Shown one piece after another: positions 29,462 to 37,130 of a stretch of 64,000 nucleotides of DNA. Position 1 is the first letter of the stretch. Each line of letters begins with the position of its first letter. A program made the translations under genes and the position numbers. This stretch comes from Achromobacter insolitus (lineage in GTDB: Bacteria > Pseudomonadota > Gammaproteobacteria > Burkholderiales > Burkholderiaceae_B): the NCBI RefSeq assembly GCF_002209555.1, contig NZ_NJIF01000004.1:186001-250000 (forward strand). The letters run 5' to 3'. Below the pieces are notes generated by a model that was not told the DNA's origin, made no database searches, and saw only the letters and a list, made by a program, of their open reading frames with translations.

Positions 29462-30823
29462 TCACCGTGAAAAGCCCGGCATCTGCTGGCCACCCACCGG
29501 ACCAGTCAGGTAATAGCCCCAAGCGTTGAATGCCGTATCCGTCTGCTCCTGCTTGGCTCCCGGCAGCGGCAGGGCCACGCCGCGCGCAATGGGGCGCACC
29601 AGGCGCGGGGTCACGACGATGACCAGCTCGGTGTCCTCCTGGGAATAATCCACGCTGCGAAAGAAGGCTCCGATGATGGGCAGGTCGCCCAACATCGGCA
29701 CCTTGTTGACCATGGCCTTGGTCTGTCGCGATACCAGGCCGCTGATGACGAAGCTCTCGCCGTCACCCAATTCCACGGTGGTGTCCGCGCGCCGCGTGCG
29801 CAGGGCCGGAATGATGGTGCTGGTGTCCGTGCTGGTATTGATGGCGATGCCATTCGTGTAGTCCAGCTCGCTGGCCTCGGGCGCCACCTTCAGCGAAATG
29901 CGGTCACGCGACAGCACGGTCGGCGTGACGGTCAGGCCGATGCCGAAGGGCTTGAAGGTCACGTTGACCGTCCCCAGGCCGCCGGCCTGGGGAATGGGCA
30001 GCTCGCCGCCAGCCAGGAAACTGGCGCTCTGCCCCGTCAAGGCCACCAGCGTCGGCTCGGCCAGGACTCGCGCCATGCCGTTGGTTTGAAGCAGGCGCAG
30101 CCGCGCCGCAAAATTGTTGGAATCGTAGAAAAGCGAAAAGCCCGACGCCACCAGGCCGCCAAGGCTGGCGGGCATGGTGGAGCTGCCTCCGCTCCAGGGC
30201 CCATTGCTGGCCGTGAAGCTGATGCCAGCCGCCTTCATCACCGAACGCGACACTTCCACGACCTTGACTTCCACTTGCACCACGCCGCCGGTGCCCGCGG
30301 TGGACAGGTCCACCACGTTCTTTTCGCCGCCCACGGTGGACGCTGCCATGGTGGCCGAGGCGATCTGCCCCAGCGGCGAATCGGCATGGCCGGACACGAC
30401 GGCGCGGCCGTCCGCGAAGTCCACGTTGGCGCCGCCCTCCAGGCCGCGGCTCGCCAATGCTCCCTGCACGCCGCCACCCACGCGCACGTTCCATATCTGC
30501 GGCGCGGCGCTACCGCCGGTCCAGACCTGCAACTGCGTGGTGCCGGGCTTCTTGCCATAGAGCAGCACGGCGCCCGCGCGCTTGCCGGTGGCGGGCAGCA
30601 CCTTCACGTCCGCCACCTCAGGATCGCCGATGGCGATGCGCGTAGGCGCGCCGCTACCCAGCGTAACGGTCTGCTGCCCCTTGACCGACATCGAGATATC
30701 TCGCGCCGGCGCGCTTGCGCTGGCCGTGGGCGCTGTGCTTTGTGCCAGGCTGAGGCCACCGTGCGTCATCGCTGCCGCGGCCGACAAGAGGCAGATCATG
30801 GTGGTGCGCTGATGTTTCTTCAT
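29462..30823 (-). CDS. cpaC: Tad outer-membrane secretin CpaC/RcpA
   Basis: A 453-residue secretin: signal peptide (ending SLAQ), N-terminal pilus/BON-like domain (GAPTRIAIGDPEVADVKVL) and C-terminal secretin domain ending MLGDLPIIGAFFRS...LVIVVTPRLV. It forms the outer-membrane ring through which the Flp pilus emerges. Start at 30823 (MKKHQRTT), since the upstream extension lacks a signal sequence. Confidence 0.93.
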   Translation of the reverse strand: MKKHQRTTMICLLSAAAAMTHGGLSLAQSTAPTASASAPARDISMSVKGQQTVTLGSGAPTRIAIGDPEVADVKVLPATGKRAGAVLLYGKKPGTTQLQVWTGGSAAPQIWNVRVGGGVQGALASRGLEGGANVDFADGRAVVSGHADSPLGQIASATMAASTVGGEKNVVDLSTAGTGGVVQVEVKVVEVSRSVMKAAGISFTASNGPWSGGSSTMPASLGGLVASGFSLFYDSNNFAARLRLLQTNGMARVLAEPTLVALTGQSASFLAGGELPIPQAGGLGTVNVTFKPFGIGLTVTPTVLSRDRISLKVAPEASELDYTNGIAINTSTDTSTIIPALRTRRADTTVELGDGESFVISGLVSRQTKAMVNKVPMLGDLPIIGAFFRSVDYSQEDTELVIVVTPRLVRPIARGVALPLPGAKQEQTDTAFNAWGYYLTGPVGGQQMPGFSR

Positions 30824-30888
30824 TGTGCAGGACCTGATAATGGAAAAAGTCCGGCTGCGGCCAGCGCCTGGTCCGCCCGCAGCCCCGT

Positions 30889-31848
30889 TCAATAGCGCAC
30901 GCGCTCGGATTTTTCTCCTCGGATGATTTCCACTGTCCGGCCACCGCCGGAACCCGCCGGGCGGACCGCCGCGCGGGCCGCTGGCGCCAGCGCCGCGGGC
31001 GTAGTGCCGTCCAGCTGCACCAGGCTCTCGCCGGCATAGGCGCGGTTGGGTCCGGACAGCAGCGCCTCGCGCTGGGAGGGAGTCAGGTCGGCGCGGACTG
31101 GCAACACCGTGCCGCGCTGCGCAAACAGCTGCGCGTCCGGCATGCCCTCATCCCCGACCGGCCGCAGGGCCAGTTGCAGACGGCCCGCGCGGCTGGCCAG
31201 CATGAGTTCGTTGACGCGGTCGACCGGCACGGCCAGCACCGCGGTACGCGCCGGTTGGCCGGGGCCGCCCTGTTGCAGGGAGGACTTCTCGTCCGGCCCT
31301 TCCACCGACGCCTTGCCATAGGCCAGCACGCGCACCTGGGACTGCAGCAGGCGAGCCTGTCCGACAGCCACTTCGGCATTTTTCTCGATCATGAAAAACA
31401 CATCCACCATGTCGCCGGGCACGATGCGATTACCGCCGCCCACCACTTCGTCCACGGCGATGGCGACGGCGCGTTCCCCTGGCTTCAGTTGGCGTGCCAG
31501 ACCTTGGGTCAGCAGGCTGGGCACGATGGGATCGCCCGCAGCAATGTCGACCTTCGTCACCGCGCCTTCCAGCGGCGCGATATCGGCAAAGCCTCCCGAC
31601 AGCGCGACCTGCCATTGCGCCACCGTCAACATTCTTGCGCTGTCGATGCGCGATCCTGCCGGTATCGGCTCTCGGGCCACCACTACCGGATAAAGCTTGA
31701 CCGGCTCGGCCGGGGACGCCGCGACAGGCGCTGGCGCCACGGTGGCCGGCGCGCTTACAGGCGCCGACGCCAGCCGCCATGCCACGAAGGCCAGCACCAG
31801 GCCTGCCACCAGCAACAACCCCGCGACGATCTTGCTCAGACTGCTCAT
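30889..31848 (-). CDS. cpaB: Tad pilus assembly protein CpaB/RcpC
   Basis: A 319-residue protein: N-terminal membrane anchor (IVAGLLLVAGLVLAFVAWRL), a SAF domain (VVAREPIPAGSRIDSARM) and a C-terminal domain with DRVNELMLASRAGRLQLALRP typical of CpaB. It is a periplasmic partner of the secretin. Start at 31848 with AGGGGA upstream and a four-base overlap with the preceding pseudopilin gene. Confidence 0.92.
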   Translation of the reverse strand: MSSLSKIVAGLLLVAGLVLAFVAWRLASAPVSAPATVAPAPVAASPAEPVKLYPVVVAREPIPAGSRIDSARMLTVAQWQVALSGGFADIAPLEGAVTKVDIAAGDPIVPSLLTQGLARQLKPGERAVAIAVDEVVGGGNRIVPGDMVDVFFMIEKNAEVAVGQARLLQSQVRVLAYGKASVEGPDEKSSLQQGGPGQPARTAVLAVPVDRVNELMLASRAGRLQLALRPVGDEGMPDAQLFAQRGTVLPVRADLTPSQREALLSGPNRAYAGESLVQLDGTTPAALAPAARAAVRPAGSGGGRTVEIIRGEKSERVRY

Positions 31849-32336
31849 GGTGTCCCCTGCGATATCTGCACAATGGCCTGCGAATACAACTTGCTCGGTA
31901 TCCAGTTCCGGTTGGTGCCCGGCAACGCAGTGATCAGCCCCCGCACCGTCTCCAGCAATGGCCAGGATTGGGTGGTGTAGGTCATGGCGACGGTGGCGCA
32001 ATCGGCCTGCCGGCCTCCGGCTCCGGTCCAGGCGCAAGGCGCCCGTGTCGTGCTGCACAACACCGCGGACCCCGCCGAAAAAGTGCCCATCGCCGCCAGA
32101 CAGGCGGCTGCCGGCACGTCGGCCTGGCCGTTGAAGCGGGCATAGACGGCCGCGCGCGCGCCGTCGGCCGCGGCGGCGGCCAATTGCTGCTGCATCCAGA
32201 ACAGCGCGCCGAACCCGACCACTCCGCAGATGAAGAGCAACAGCATGGTCAGCGTCAGGGAGAACTCGAGCGCCGCAATGCCGCGCTGCCGCGCACGCAA
32301 CGGACGCCCCCTTCGAAGTTGCGGACTGGCGCGCAT
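31845..32336 (-). CDS. tadE: TadE-like pseudopilin
   Basis: A 163-residue protein with a basic N-terminus, the TadE motif GIAALEFSLTLTMLLLFICG and a periplasmic domain with several cysteines. It is probably processed by CpaA at the glycine before IAALEF. The start at 32336 follows GGAGGGGG; the frame also offers 32360. Confidence 0.85.
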   Translation of the reverse strand: MRASPQLRRGRPLRARQRGIAALEFSLTLTMLLLFICGVVGFGALFWMQQQLAAAAADGARAAVYARFNGQADVPAAACLAAMGTFSAGSAVLCSTTRAPCAWTGAGGRQADCATVAMTYTTQSWPLLETVRGLITALPGTNRNWIPSKLYSQAIVQISQGTP

Positions 32337-32337
32337 A

Positions 32338-32823
32338 TCAGCCCCCTCCCCCCAGCGCATTGCCCAGATGCACTGTCGCGCGCGCGCTCAGCACGCTGGA
32401 CGCCGGCATCAGCGCCGTCTGCAGGAATGGCAGCGACGGAATGAGCGGATGGGCGCCATAGGCATAGGACACGTTCACCTCGACCTGGTCCTGCGCCAAT
32501 GGCAGGCCGCTGCAGGCGCCGCCAGCGGCGCTGCTCAGCGTGCCCCCGTTACCGCAGACGGCCACCTGGACCGGAGCCGCGGACATGGTGCTGATCCATT
32601 CCGCCTGGTAAAGCGCCGAATCGCGCCCGGCGTCCGCCCGGGCGGTCAAGGATGCTGAGCCCGCCTGCCATTGCAATACCTTGCGCGCGCCATCCTGCGC
32701 AGCCAGCGTGACGGAATGCTGCGCGGCCACCACCAGCGAATAGGTCAGGATCCCGTAAAGCACCAGGAAGAACACCACGAATACCAGGGCGAATTCCACG
32801 GAATAAGAACCGCGCTGACGGCG
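32338..32823 (-). CDS. Second TadE/TadF-like pseudopilin, start codon unresolved
   Basis: The frame encodes RRQRGSYSVEFALVFVVFFLVLYGI, a clear TadE-type membrane anchor, then about 135 periplasmic residues ending HLGNALGGGG. No ATG, GTG or TTG lies in frame at a sensible place: the region before RRQRG overlaps the cpaA 3' end, and the nearest in-frame ATG is about 50 codons or more upstream inside cpaA. An ATG at 32845 is one frame off; a one-base shift would give a normal N-terminus. So either a rare start codon, frameshifting, a sequence error or a decayed gene. The 5' coordinate given is where homology begins. Confidence 0.65.
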   Translation of the reverse strand, partial: RRQRGSYSVEFALVFVVFFLVLYGILTYSLVVAAQHSVTLAAQDGARKVLQWQAGSASLTARADAGRDSALYQAEWISTMSAAPVQVAVCGNGGTLSSAAGGACSGLPLAQDQVEVNVSYAYGAHPLIPSLPFLQTALMPASSVLSARATVHLGNALGGGG

Positions 32824-33266
32824 GCCAGGCCCAGATACGCAGCATAGGGAATCTGGCGTGCCCGGTGGCTGAGCGCCCAGACCCGCGACACTGCCAGATA
32901 CAGAAGGCCATGCAGTCCGGCCAGCACGCTGGCCAGCGCCAGCGTCACCATCAGCGGCGCAAACCCCAGCAACAGCCCAAGCACGGCGATGGCCTTGATA
33001 TCGCCTGCGCCCATCTGACGCCTTGCCCACAGCGGCAGAAACGGCACGGCCGCCAGAAAACCCGCCAGCGCCATCAGCCATCCCGACCAGCGCGGCGGGT
33101 AGGCCCATCCGGGCACCAGCAAGGCCGCCAACAGCCACAGCAACTGCCCCGCGAGTCCCGCGACGACCAGCCGGTTTGGAACACGGCGATAGCGCAGATC
33201 CGCGTGAATCAGCGCCAGAATCCAGCATGCAAACAACAGCCACCACAGCACTTCCCCTGGATACAA
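32745..33266 (-). CDS. cpaA: Prepilin peptidase CpaA/TadV (A24 family)
   Basis: A 173-residue membrane protease that processes Flp pilin and the pseudopilins. The two catalytic aspartates lie in IHADLRYRRVPN and GAGDIKAIAVLG. The TTG at 33266 was chosen because GGAAGG lies seven bases upstream; a longer version from the TTG at 33335 has no ribosome site. The 3' end overlaps the second TadE-like gene. Confidence 0.9.
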   Translation of the reverse strand: MYPGEVLWWLLFACWILALIHADLRYRRVPNRLVVAGLAGQLLWLLAALLVPGWAYPPRWSGWLMALAGFLAAVPFLPLWARRQMGAGDIKAIAVLGLLLGFAPLMVTLALASVLAGLHGLLYLAVSRVWALSHRARQIPYAAYLGLAAVSAVLIPWNSPWYSWCSSWCFTGS

Positions 33267-33409
33267 GGCAGGACCTTCCGAAAAAACGAAGCCGACGACA
33301 GGCGCGCCAGAACTGACGCGGACTCCTTCAATCAAGTGATGTCGTATTGCGGGTGCGCGCCGCGGCGGCTAGACACTCACCACCGCCACGGCACGAACTG
33401 ACTTGCGGT

Positions 33410-33625
33410 TCAGCCACCGGCGGGTGGTGTGGTGCCCCCGCCGGAGGTGCCGGTCTTGGCGTTGTCAAGCTTGGTGCCAAGCTCCTCGAACATGCCTTTG
33501 AGCGAACCGGTAAACGCGCCCACCGCGACAATGAGGGCTACCGCCACCATTCCCGCGATCAGCCCGTACTCCAGTGCGGTGATGCCATCTTCGTCATTCC
33601 AGAACTGCGCAAGCGTTGCTTTCAT
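33410..33625 (-). CDS. flp: Flp-type prepilin
   Basis: A 71-residue type IVb prepilin. The leader MKATLAQFWNDEDG is cut after Gly14, leaving ITALEYGLIAGMVAVALIVAVG with the Glu5/Tyr6 pair of Flp pilins. The C-terminus is a short Gly/Thr/Pro tail (SGGGTTPPAGG). GGAG lies before the ATG. It is the first gene and major subunit of the Tad locus. No convincing -24/-12 promoter is visible directly upstream. Confidence 0.95.
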   Translation of the reverse strand: MKATLAQFWNDEDGITALEYGLIAGMVAVALIVAVGAFTGSLKGMFEELGTKLDNAKTGTSGGGTTPPAGG

Positions 33626-33747
33626 GTCGAGCTCCATGGGTCTCGATTGATCACCGGGGCCGGTTTTCATAACGCCGGGCCAGCCCCCTAAAGCCTGGAA
33701 CTGCTCGCAAGCCGCCATCATTCTCGCGGCCCGCGTCCAGGGTCCAA

Positions 33748-34575
33748 CTAGGGCCCTGGCGTGGCTCTGGGCAATCTGTCCGTAGCCATGCCAGGCGCCG
33801 ATTCAATGATCGAGTCGATGCGCTGCGCCGTGCGCGCGCGAAAGCGTTTCGAGGCGCGCTGCAAGTGCCAGCGCATAAGCAACAAGATGACGGCCGACAG
33901 TGCGAACGCGATATAGGGCAGCATGGCGCCGCCGATATGCACGCCCATGGCATCGTTGGTCGTCGTGCAGACGACCGCGCCGGCCGCGGCGCCCGTGTAA
34001 TGCATACCGCATACCGCAACGGCCATCAGGATGGCCGCGCCGATACGTTGGCGTTCATTCTGGATGTTGAAGGCGAGCCACAGCGCCGCCGTGGCCGCGA
34101 TGACGGCGATCAGCACCGACAAAATCACCAGCGGCAGGTTCCAGAGCAATACCGCCGGCATGCGCGCAGCGCTCATGCCGACATAATGCATGGACGCCAC
34201 GCCAAACCCCGCGGCGCAGCCTCCGACCAGGCAGCGCAAGAAAGTAAAACGGTCGCGGCCGACATACCAGAAAGCCCATCCGGAAAATCCGGCGGCAACC
34301 ACGAAGCTGAGTATCGTCAGGCCAGCTTGGTAACCAACTTCAAAAGGCAGGTTCTGCGCCAGCATGCCGATGAAATGCATGCTCCAGATACCGACGCCGC
34401 CCATCGCCATCGCGCCAATGACGATATAGCCGACGCGGATTTCGCCATCCTGGGTTTCCGCGCGGATACCCGCCGCCGCCAGCAGGGCGACATACGAGCC
34501 CAACGCAGCAATCAAGAAAGACAGCGCCACCAGGCTGCTGTTGAAAGAGAGCGGAACGACGTCGCCCGGACTCAT
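33748..34575 (-). CDS. Stand-alone MHYT-domain membrane sensor
   Basis: A 275-residue integral membrane protein with about seven hydrophobic helices and the three MHYT repeats (SMHFIGM, SMHYVGM, GMHYTGA) thought to bind copper and sense O2, CO or NO. Most MHYT domains are fused to GGDEF, EAL or kinase domains; here only a short basic cytoplasmic tail follows, so any output would need a partner protein. Start at 34575 with GGGAG upstream. It is divergent from the TpsB gene across an AT-rich region of 480 bases. Confidence 0.88.
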   Translation of the reverse strand: MSPGDVVPLSFNSSLVALSFLIAALGSYVALLAAAGIRAETQDGEIRVGYIVIGAMAMGGVGIWSMHFIGMLAQNLPFEVGYQAGLTILSFVVAAGFSGWAFWYVGRDRFTFLRCLVGGCAAGFGVASMHYVGMSAARMPAVLLWNLPLVILSVLIAVIAATAALWLAFNIQNERQRIGAAILMAVAVCGMHYTGAAAGAVVCTTTNDAMGVHIGGAMLPYIAFALSAVILLLMRWHLQRASKRFRARTAQRIDSIIESAPGMATDRLPRATPGP

Positions 34576-34697
34576 GAGCGCTCCCTGTGTGGCAAGCGGC
34601 AGCGCCAGTGCGCGGCCGGCAGGCAGTTGCAATGCTTCTTGCGGTAATCCCCAGCCATCTTCGCCTCCGGGCGGGTCCACACATTTTGCGTATTTTT

Positions 34698-34707
34698 GAT
34701 ACGTATC
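34698..34707. promoter_or_regulatory. TACGTA-centred palindrome GATACGTATC
   Basis: A perfect 10-base palindrome about 240 bases upstream of the TpsB -24/-12 element and about 120 bases upstream of the MHYT start. It shares the TACGTA core with the repeat array upstream of the lipoprotein gene, so it may be an upstream activator site. Confidence 0.4.
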
Positions 34708-34864
34708 TTTAGTTTATATATTGCCAAATCATACACATCAGGGTTTTCACTGAATTTCGCGATATTGCGACATAAGATGTGTAACAAACACTCCTAAGTT
34801 TTCGAAAACATTAATAAAACCACCTAATTAGCGCTTATCTTTGCGCGAAAACATATTACGCAAC

Positions 34865-34877
34865 AATCAAAAATTTC
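34865..34877 (+). promoter_or_regulatory. IHF-like site upstream of the TpsB gene
   Basis: AATCAAAAATTTC matches the IHF consensus WATCAANNNNTTR at all but the last base. It lies 70 bases before the -24 element, the usual place for a DNA bend between enhancer and sigma-54 promoter. ATTACGCAAC lies directly beside it at 34855-34864. Confidence 0.5.
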
Positions 34878-34946
34878 GAAATAATGTAAATCCACCAGGT
34901 TTATGAGGGCAAAATCTGAAATGAATTGTCATTCAGCAGGAAATAC

Positions 34947-34962
34947 TGGCACCATATACGCA
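34947..34962 (+). promoter_or_regulatory. Candidate sigma-54 promoter of the TpsB gene
   Basis: CTGGCACCATATACGCA: the -24 box TGGCAC is perfect, GG and GC are exactly ten bases apart, and the -12 box is ACGCA instead of TTGCA. Transcription would begin near 34973, giving a leader of about 83 bases. Confidence 0.5.
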
Positions 34963-35055
34963 CCTGGAAATGCAACCTTTTCTTAACAGTGTTGCGACCC
35001 CTTTCCATTGGATACTCGACCGATATCGGGTATCCGCACAGAAGCGCCAGCGGAA

Positions 35056-36783
35056 ATGAGAGACAAAAAAAGCAAGAGATGCATATCCCCGGCGGGTTCG
35101 ATTTACCTCGCCCTCTTTTGCGCACTGGCAGCCGGTTCCCAAGTTCAGGCGGAAGGCCCTCTACGGGGCAATCCGGTGGATGCCATGCCCAGGCTGGAGC
35201 GTCCGCCCTCTGCTACGCAACCGCCGCCCTATGTCCAGACCGCCACGCCGGAACAACTCGCCTTGCAAGCCCGGCTGGCGCAGCGCATCGTGCCGCGCAA
35301 TTTCGATGTCAGCGGCGTGCGGGCGATTCCTTTCGAGGAAGTGTCGGGACTGCTCAGCCCGCTGGCAGGCAAGGAAATCAGCCTGGGCGAACTGGTCCAG
35401 GAAGTCGACAAGATCACGCAGCTCTACCGTGACAAGGGCTTTCCCTTGTCCTTCGCACTGCTGCAGAACCAGACGTTCGCCAATGGCTTGGTCGTGGTGA
35501 CCGTGGTCGAGGGCTATATCGGCAACGTGCGGATCGAAGGCGATATCGGCAATGCGCGGGACAGGCTTGAAACCCTGGCCGCACCCATGCAGGAAGAAAG
35601 GCCGCTCAAACAGGCCACGCTAGAGCGCCAACTGAATCTGATGCGAACCGTGCCGGGGGTGAAGTTCACGCCCAGCCTGGACCTGCCTCGCCGCGCGGAC
35701 GGCGCCACCGAGTTGGTACTGGCCGCCAGCCGCCAGCCCGTCAGCCTGACCGGCGGCATCGCGGACTTGGGCACCGGCATGCAGCCCATCGTGAACATGG
35801 CGACCAACAGCCTCACGCCCCTGGGCGAGCAAGTAAAGCTGACCGCCTCGGTACCTTTCAATACCGATGACGTGAAGTATGTGTCCGGAGAAATCCGCGT
35901 GCCCATAGGGGCGGATGGTCTGGCGGTGAAGATCGACGGTTATCACTACGATGCCCGTCCGCAGGACGATGCCATCGAGATGCTGGGCTTCGAGCGACGA
36001 GTGAAGAACGACCGTATCGGCGTTGGCGTGAGCTACCCGTTCCTCTTGAACAACACCCGCTCGCTGACCGGGACCCTGGGCGTCTATGCCGCCAATTCCA
36101 AGGACCGGTACGAAGCCCGCAACACCGACCGGTGGCTGCAGCAGGATGCGCAAGTACGCGCCGCCACGGCCGAAATGCGCTACATCCAGGTGTCGGAAAC
36201 CAAAGCGACGGACGTCACACTGAGCGTGGCCAAGGGTTTCGACGCGGCGGGCGCGAAAAAAGATATCTCGACCAACTACGGCTACTCCGCCACTCCGCTG
36301 CTGGACCTGGATTTCACCCGCTACAACCTGAACGCAAAGCAGACATTCGTGCTGCCCGCACAGATCGGCCTGGTTTTCTCGGGCGCGGCGCAATACTCCA
36401 GCAATATCCTGCCGTCTTCCGAACAGGTCTCGTACGGCAGCTGGCGCTACGCCATGGGCTATCCCCAAGGCGAACAAAGCGGCGACAAAGGCGTTGGCGT
36501 CTCGGCGGAAATCAACCGCCGCTTCGGCGTGGGCTGGGAATACCTGTCCAGTGTCCAGCCCTACGCCCTGGTCGACTACGCCCGCACTTGGTACAACAAC
36601 AAGGATCTGCAAACCCTGAACCAGCGCCACCTGTCTTCCGTGGCGCTGGGTTTGCGCTTCACCGACGACAAATACTATCTGTTCGACTTCAACGTGGCCA
36701 AACCCGTGGGATCGGCCACCGTCAACGACGACCGCAACGTGCGCTTCAACGCCAATTATTCGTTGTTCTATGACGCGTTCTAG
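35056..36783 (+). CDS. TpsB / ShlB-FhaC-HecB-type two-partner secretion transporter (orphan)
   Basis: A 575-residue outer-membrane protein: signal peptide ending QVQA, a Pro-rich linker, two POTRA domains (NFDVSGVRAIPFEEV; VVVTVVEGYIGNVRIEG) and a C-terminal 16-strand barrel ending FYDAF with terminal phenylalanine. TpsB proteins export large TpsA adhesins or haemolysins, but no TpsA gene lies nearby. The usual VRGY/F motif of loop 6 reads YAMGYPQGEQSGD, with Met467 where the motif has its conserved arginine. Start at 35056 (ATG after AGCGGAA); a TTG at 35008 is in frame. A strong terminator follows. Confidence 0.87.
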   Translation: MRDKKSKRCISPAGSIYLALFCALAAGSQVQAEGPLRGNPVDAMPRLERPPSATQPPPYVQTATPEQLALQARLAQRIVPRNFDVSGVRAIPFEEVSGLLSPLAGKEISLGELVQEVDKITQLYRDKGFPLSFALLQNQTFANGLVVVTVVEGYIGNVRIEGDIGNARDRLETLAAPMQEERPLKQATLERQLNLMRTVPGVKFTPSLDLPRRADGATELVLAASRQPVSLTGGIADLGTGMQPIVNMATNSLTPLGEQVKLTASVPFNTDDVKYVSGEIRVPIGADGLAVKIDGYHYDARPQDDAIEMLGFERRVKNDRIGVGVSYPFLLNNTRSLTGTLGVYAANSKDRYEARNTDRWLQQDAQVRAATAEMRYIQVSETKATDVTLSVAKGFDAAGAKKDISTNYGYSATPLLDLDFTRYNLNAKQTFVLPAQIGLVFSGAAQYSSNILPSSEQVSYGSWRYAMGYPQGEQSGDKGVGVSAEINRRFGVGWEYLSSVQPYALVDYARTWYNNKDLQTLNQRHLSSVALGLRFTDDKYYLFDFNVAKPVGSATVNDDRNVRFNANYSLFYDAF

Positions 36784-36815
36784 CCGCGCCGGATGATGCG
36801 CCCGGCAGACAGATC

Positions 36816-36842
36816 AACGCCCGTTACGACGGGCGTTTTTCT
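36816..36842 (+). terminator. Intrinsic terminator after the TpsB gene
   Basis: AACGCCCGT, TACG loop and ACGGGCGTT followed by a T-run. It separates the TpsB gene from the downstream lipoprotein gene. Confidence 0.9.
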
Positions 36843-36857
36843 TGCACGGGTGCCCCG

Positions 36858-36890
36858 ACGTTACGTAACGTCCACCGTAACGTAACGTGG
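36858..36890. promoter_or_regulatory. GTAACGT repeat array, possible enhancer (UAS)
   Basis: ACGTTACGTAACGT (36858-36871) is a perfect 14-base palindrome. It is followed by CCGTAACGTAACGTGG, so the heptamer GTAACGT occurs three times on this strand and once inverted within 33 bases. It lies about 170-200 bases upstream of a -24/-12 promoter match, the usual distance for binding of a sigma-54 activator. The gap 36784-37130 holds no gene. Confidence 0.55.
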
Positions 36891-36980
36891 GAATGACGGT
36901 CATTCGTAACATTCGCAGGCTGCGCGCGATCGCAAATGTGCGGTTTTTTCACATCTGAGGAAAACCCTTATTTTTGTTGA

Positions 36981-36993
36981 TAAGGCATTGATA
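36981..36993 (-). promoter_or_regulatory. IHF site upstream of the Gly-rich lipoprotein gene
   Basis: On the minus strand TATCAATGCCTTA matches the IHF consensus WATCAANNNNTTR at every fixed position. It lies between the GTAACGT array and the -24/-12 element, 65 bases from the latter, inside an AT-rich stretch. Confidence 0.55.
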
Positions 36994-37057
36994 ATAAAGA
37001 AATTCAAATCACCAAAATTCTGTGGAATTATCGTTTTGAACAAGGCTTGAAAATTCT

Positions 37058-37073
37058 TGGCATGGTTTGTGCA
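37058..37073 (+). promoter_or_regulatory. Candidate sigma-54 promoter of the Gly-rich lipoprotein gene
   Basis: TGGCATGGTTTGTGCA agrees with TGGCACGNNNNTTGCW at ten of twelve positions, including GG and GC ten bases apart. The predicted start near 37083 leaves a 48-base leader with AGGAG before the ATG. Confidence 0.65.
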
Positions 37074-37130
37074 TGGAAGGGCGTATCGGGTTGTTTCCAC
37101 GCCTGAGTCTTCCAACAACAGGAGTACGCC

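Larger units (their letters stand above)
34576..35055. other. AT-rich divergent regulatory region between MHYT and TpsB genes
   Basis: About 480 bases without a gene, strikingly AT-rich from 34690 to 34990 compared with the rest of the window. It holds the palindrome at 34698, an IHF-like site at 34865 and a -24/-12 promoter match at 34947, listed separately. Other short inverted repeats are TCGC-6-GCGA near 34758 and GATAC/GTATC around 35011-35034. Such AT-rich stretches are also typical binding regions for H-NS-like silencers. Confidence 0.6.

Noticed and set aside
33626-33747. Search for a sigma-54 promoter before flp
   Set aside because: Only GC-N10-CC spacings without the TGGCAC/TTGC boxes were found; no credible -24/-12 element.
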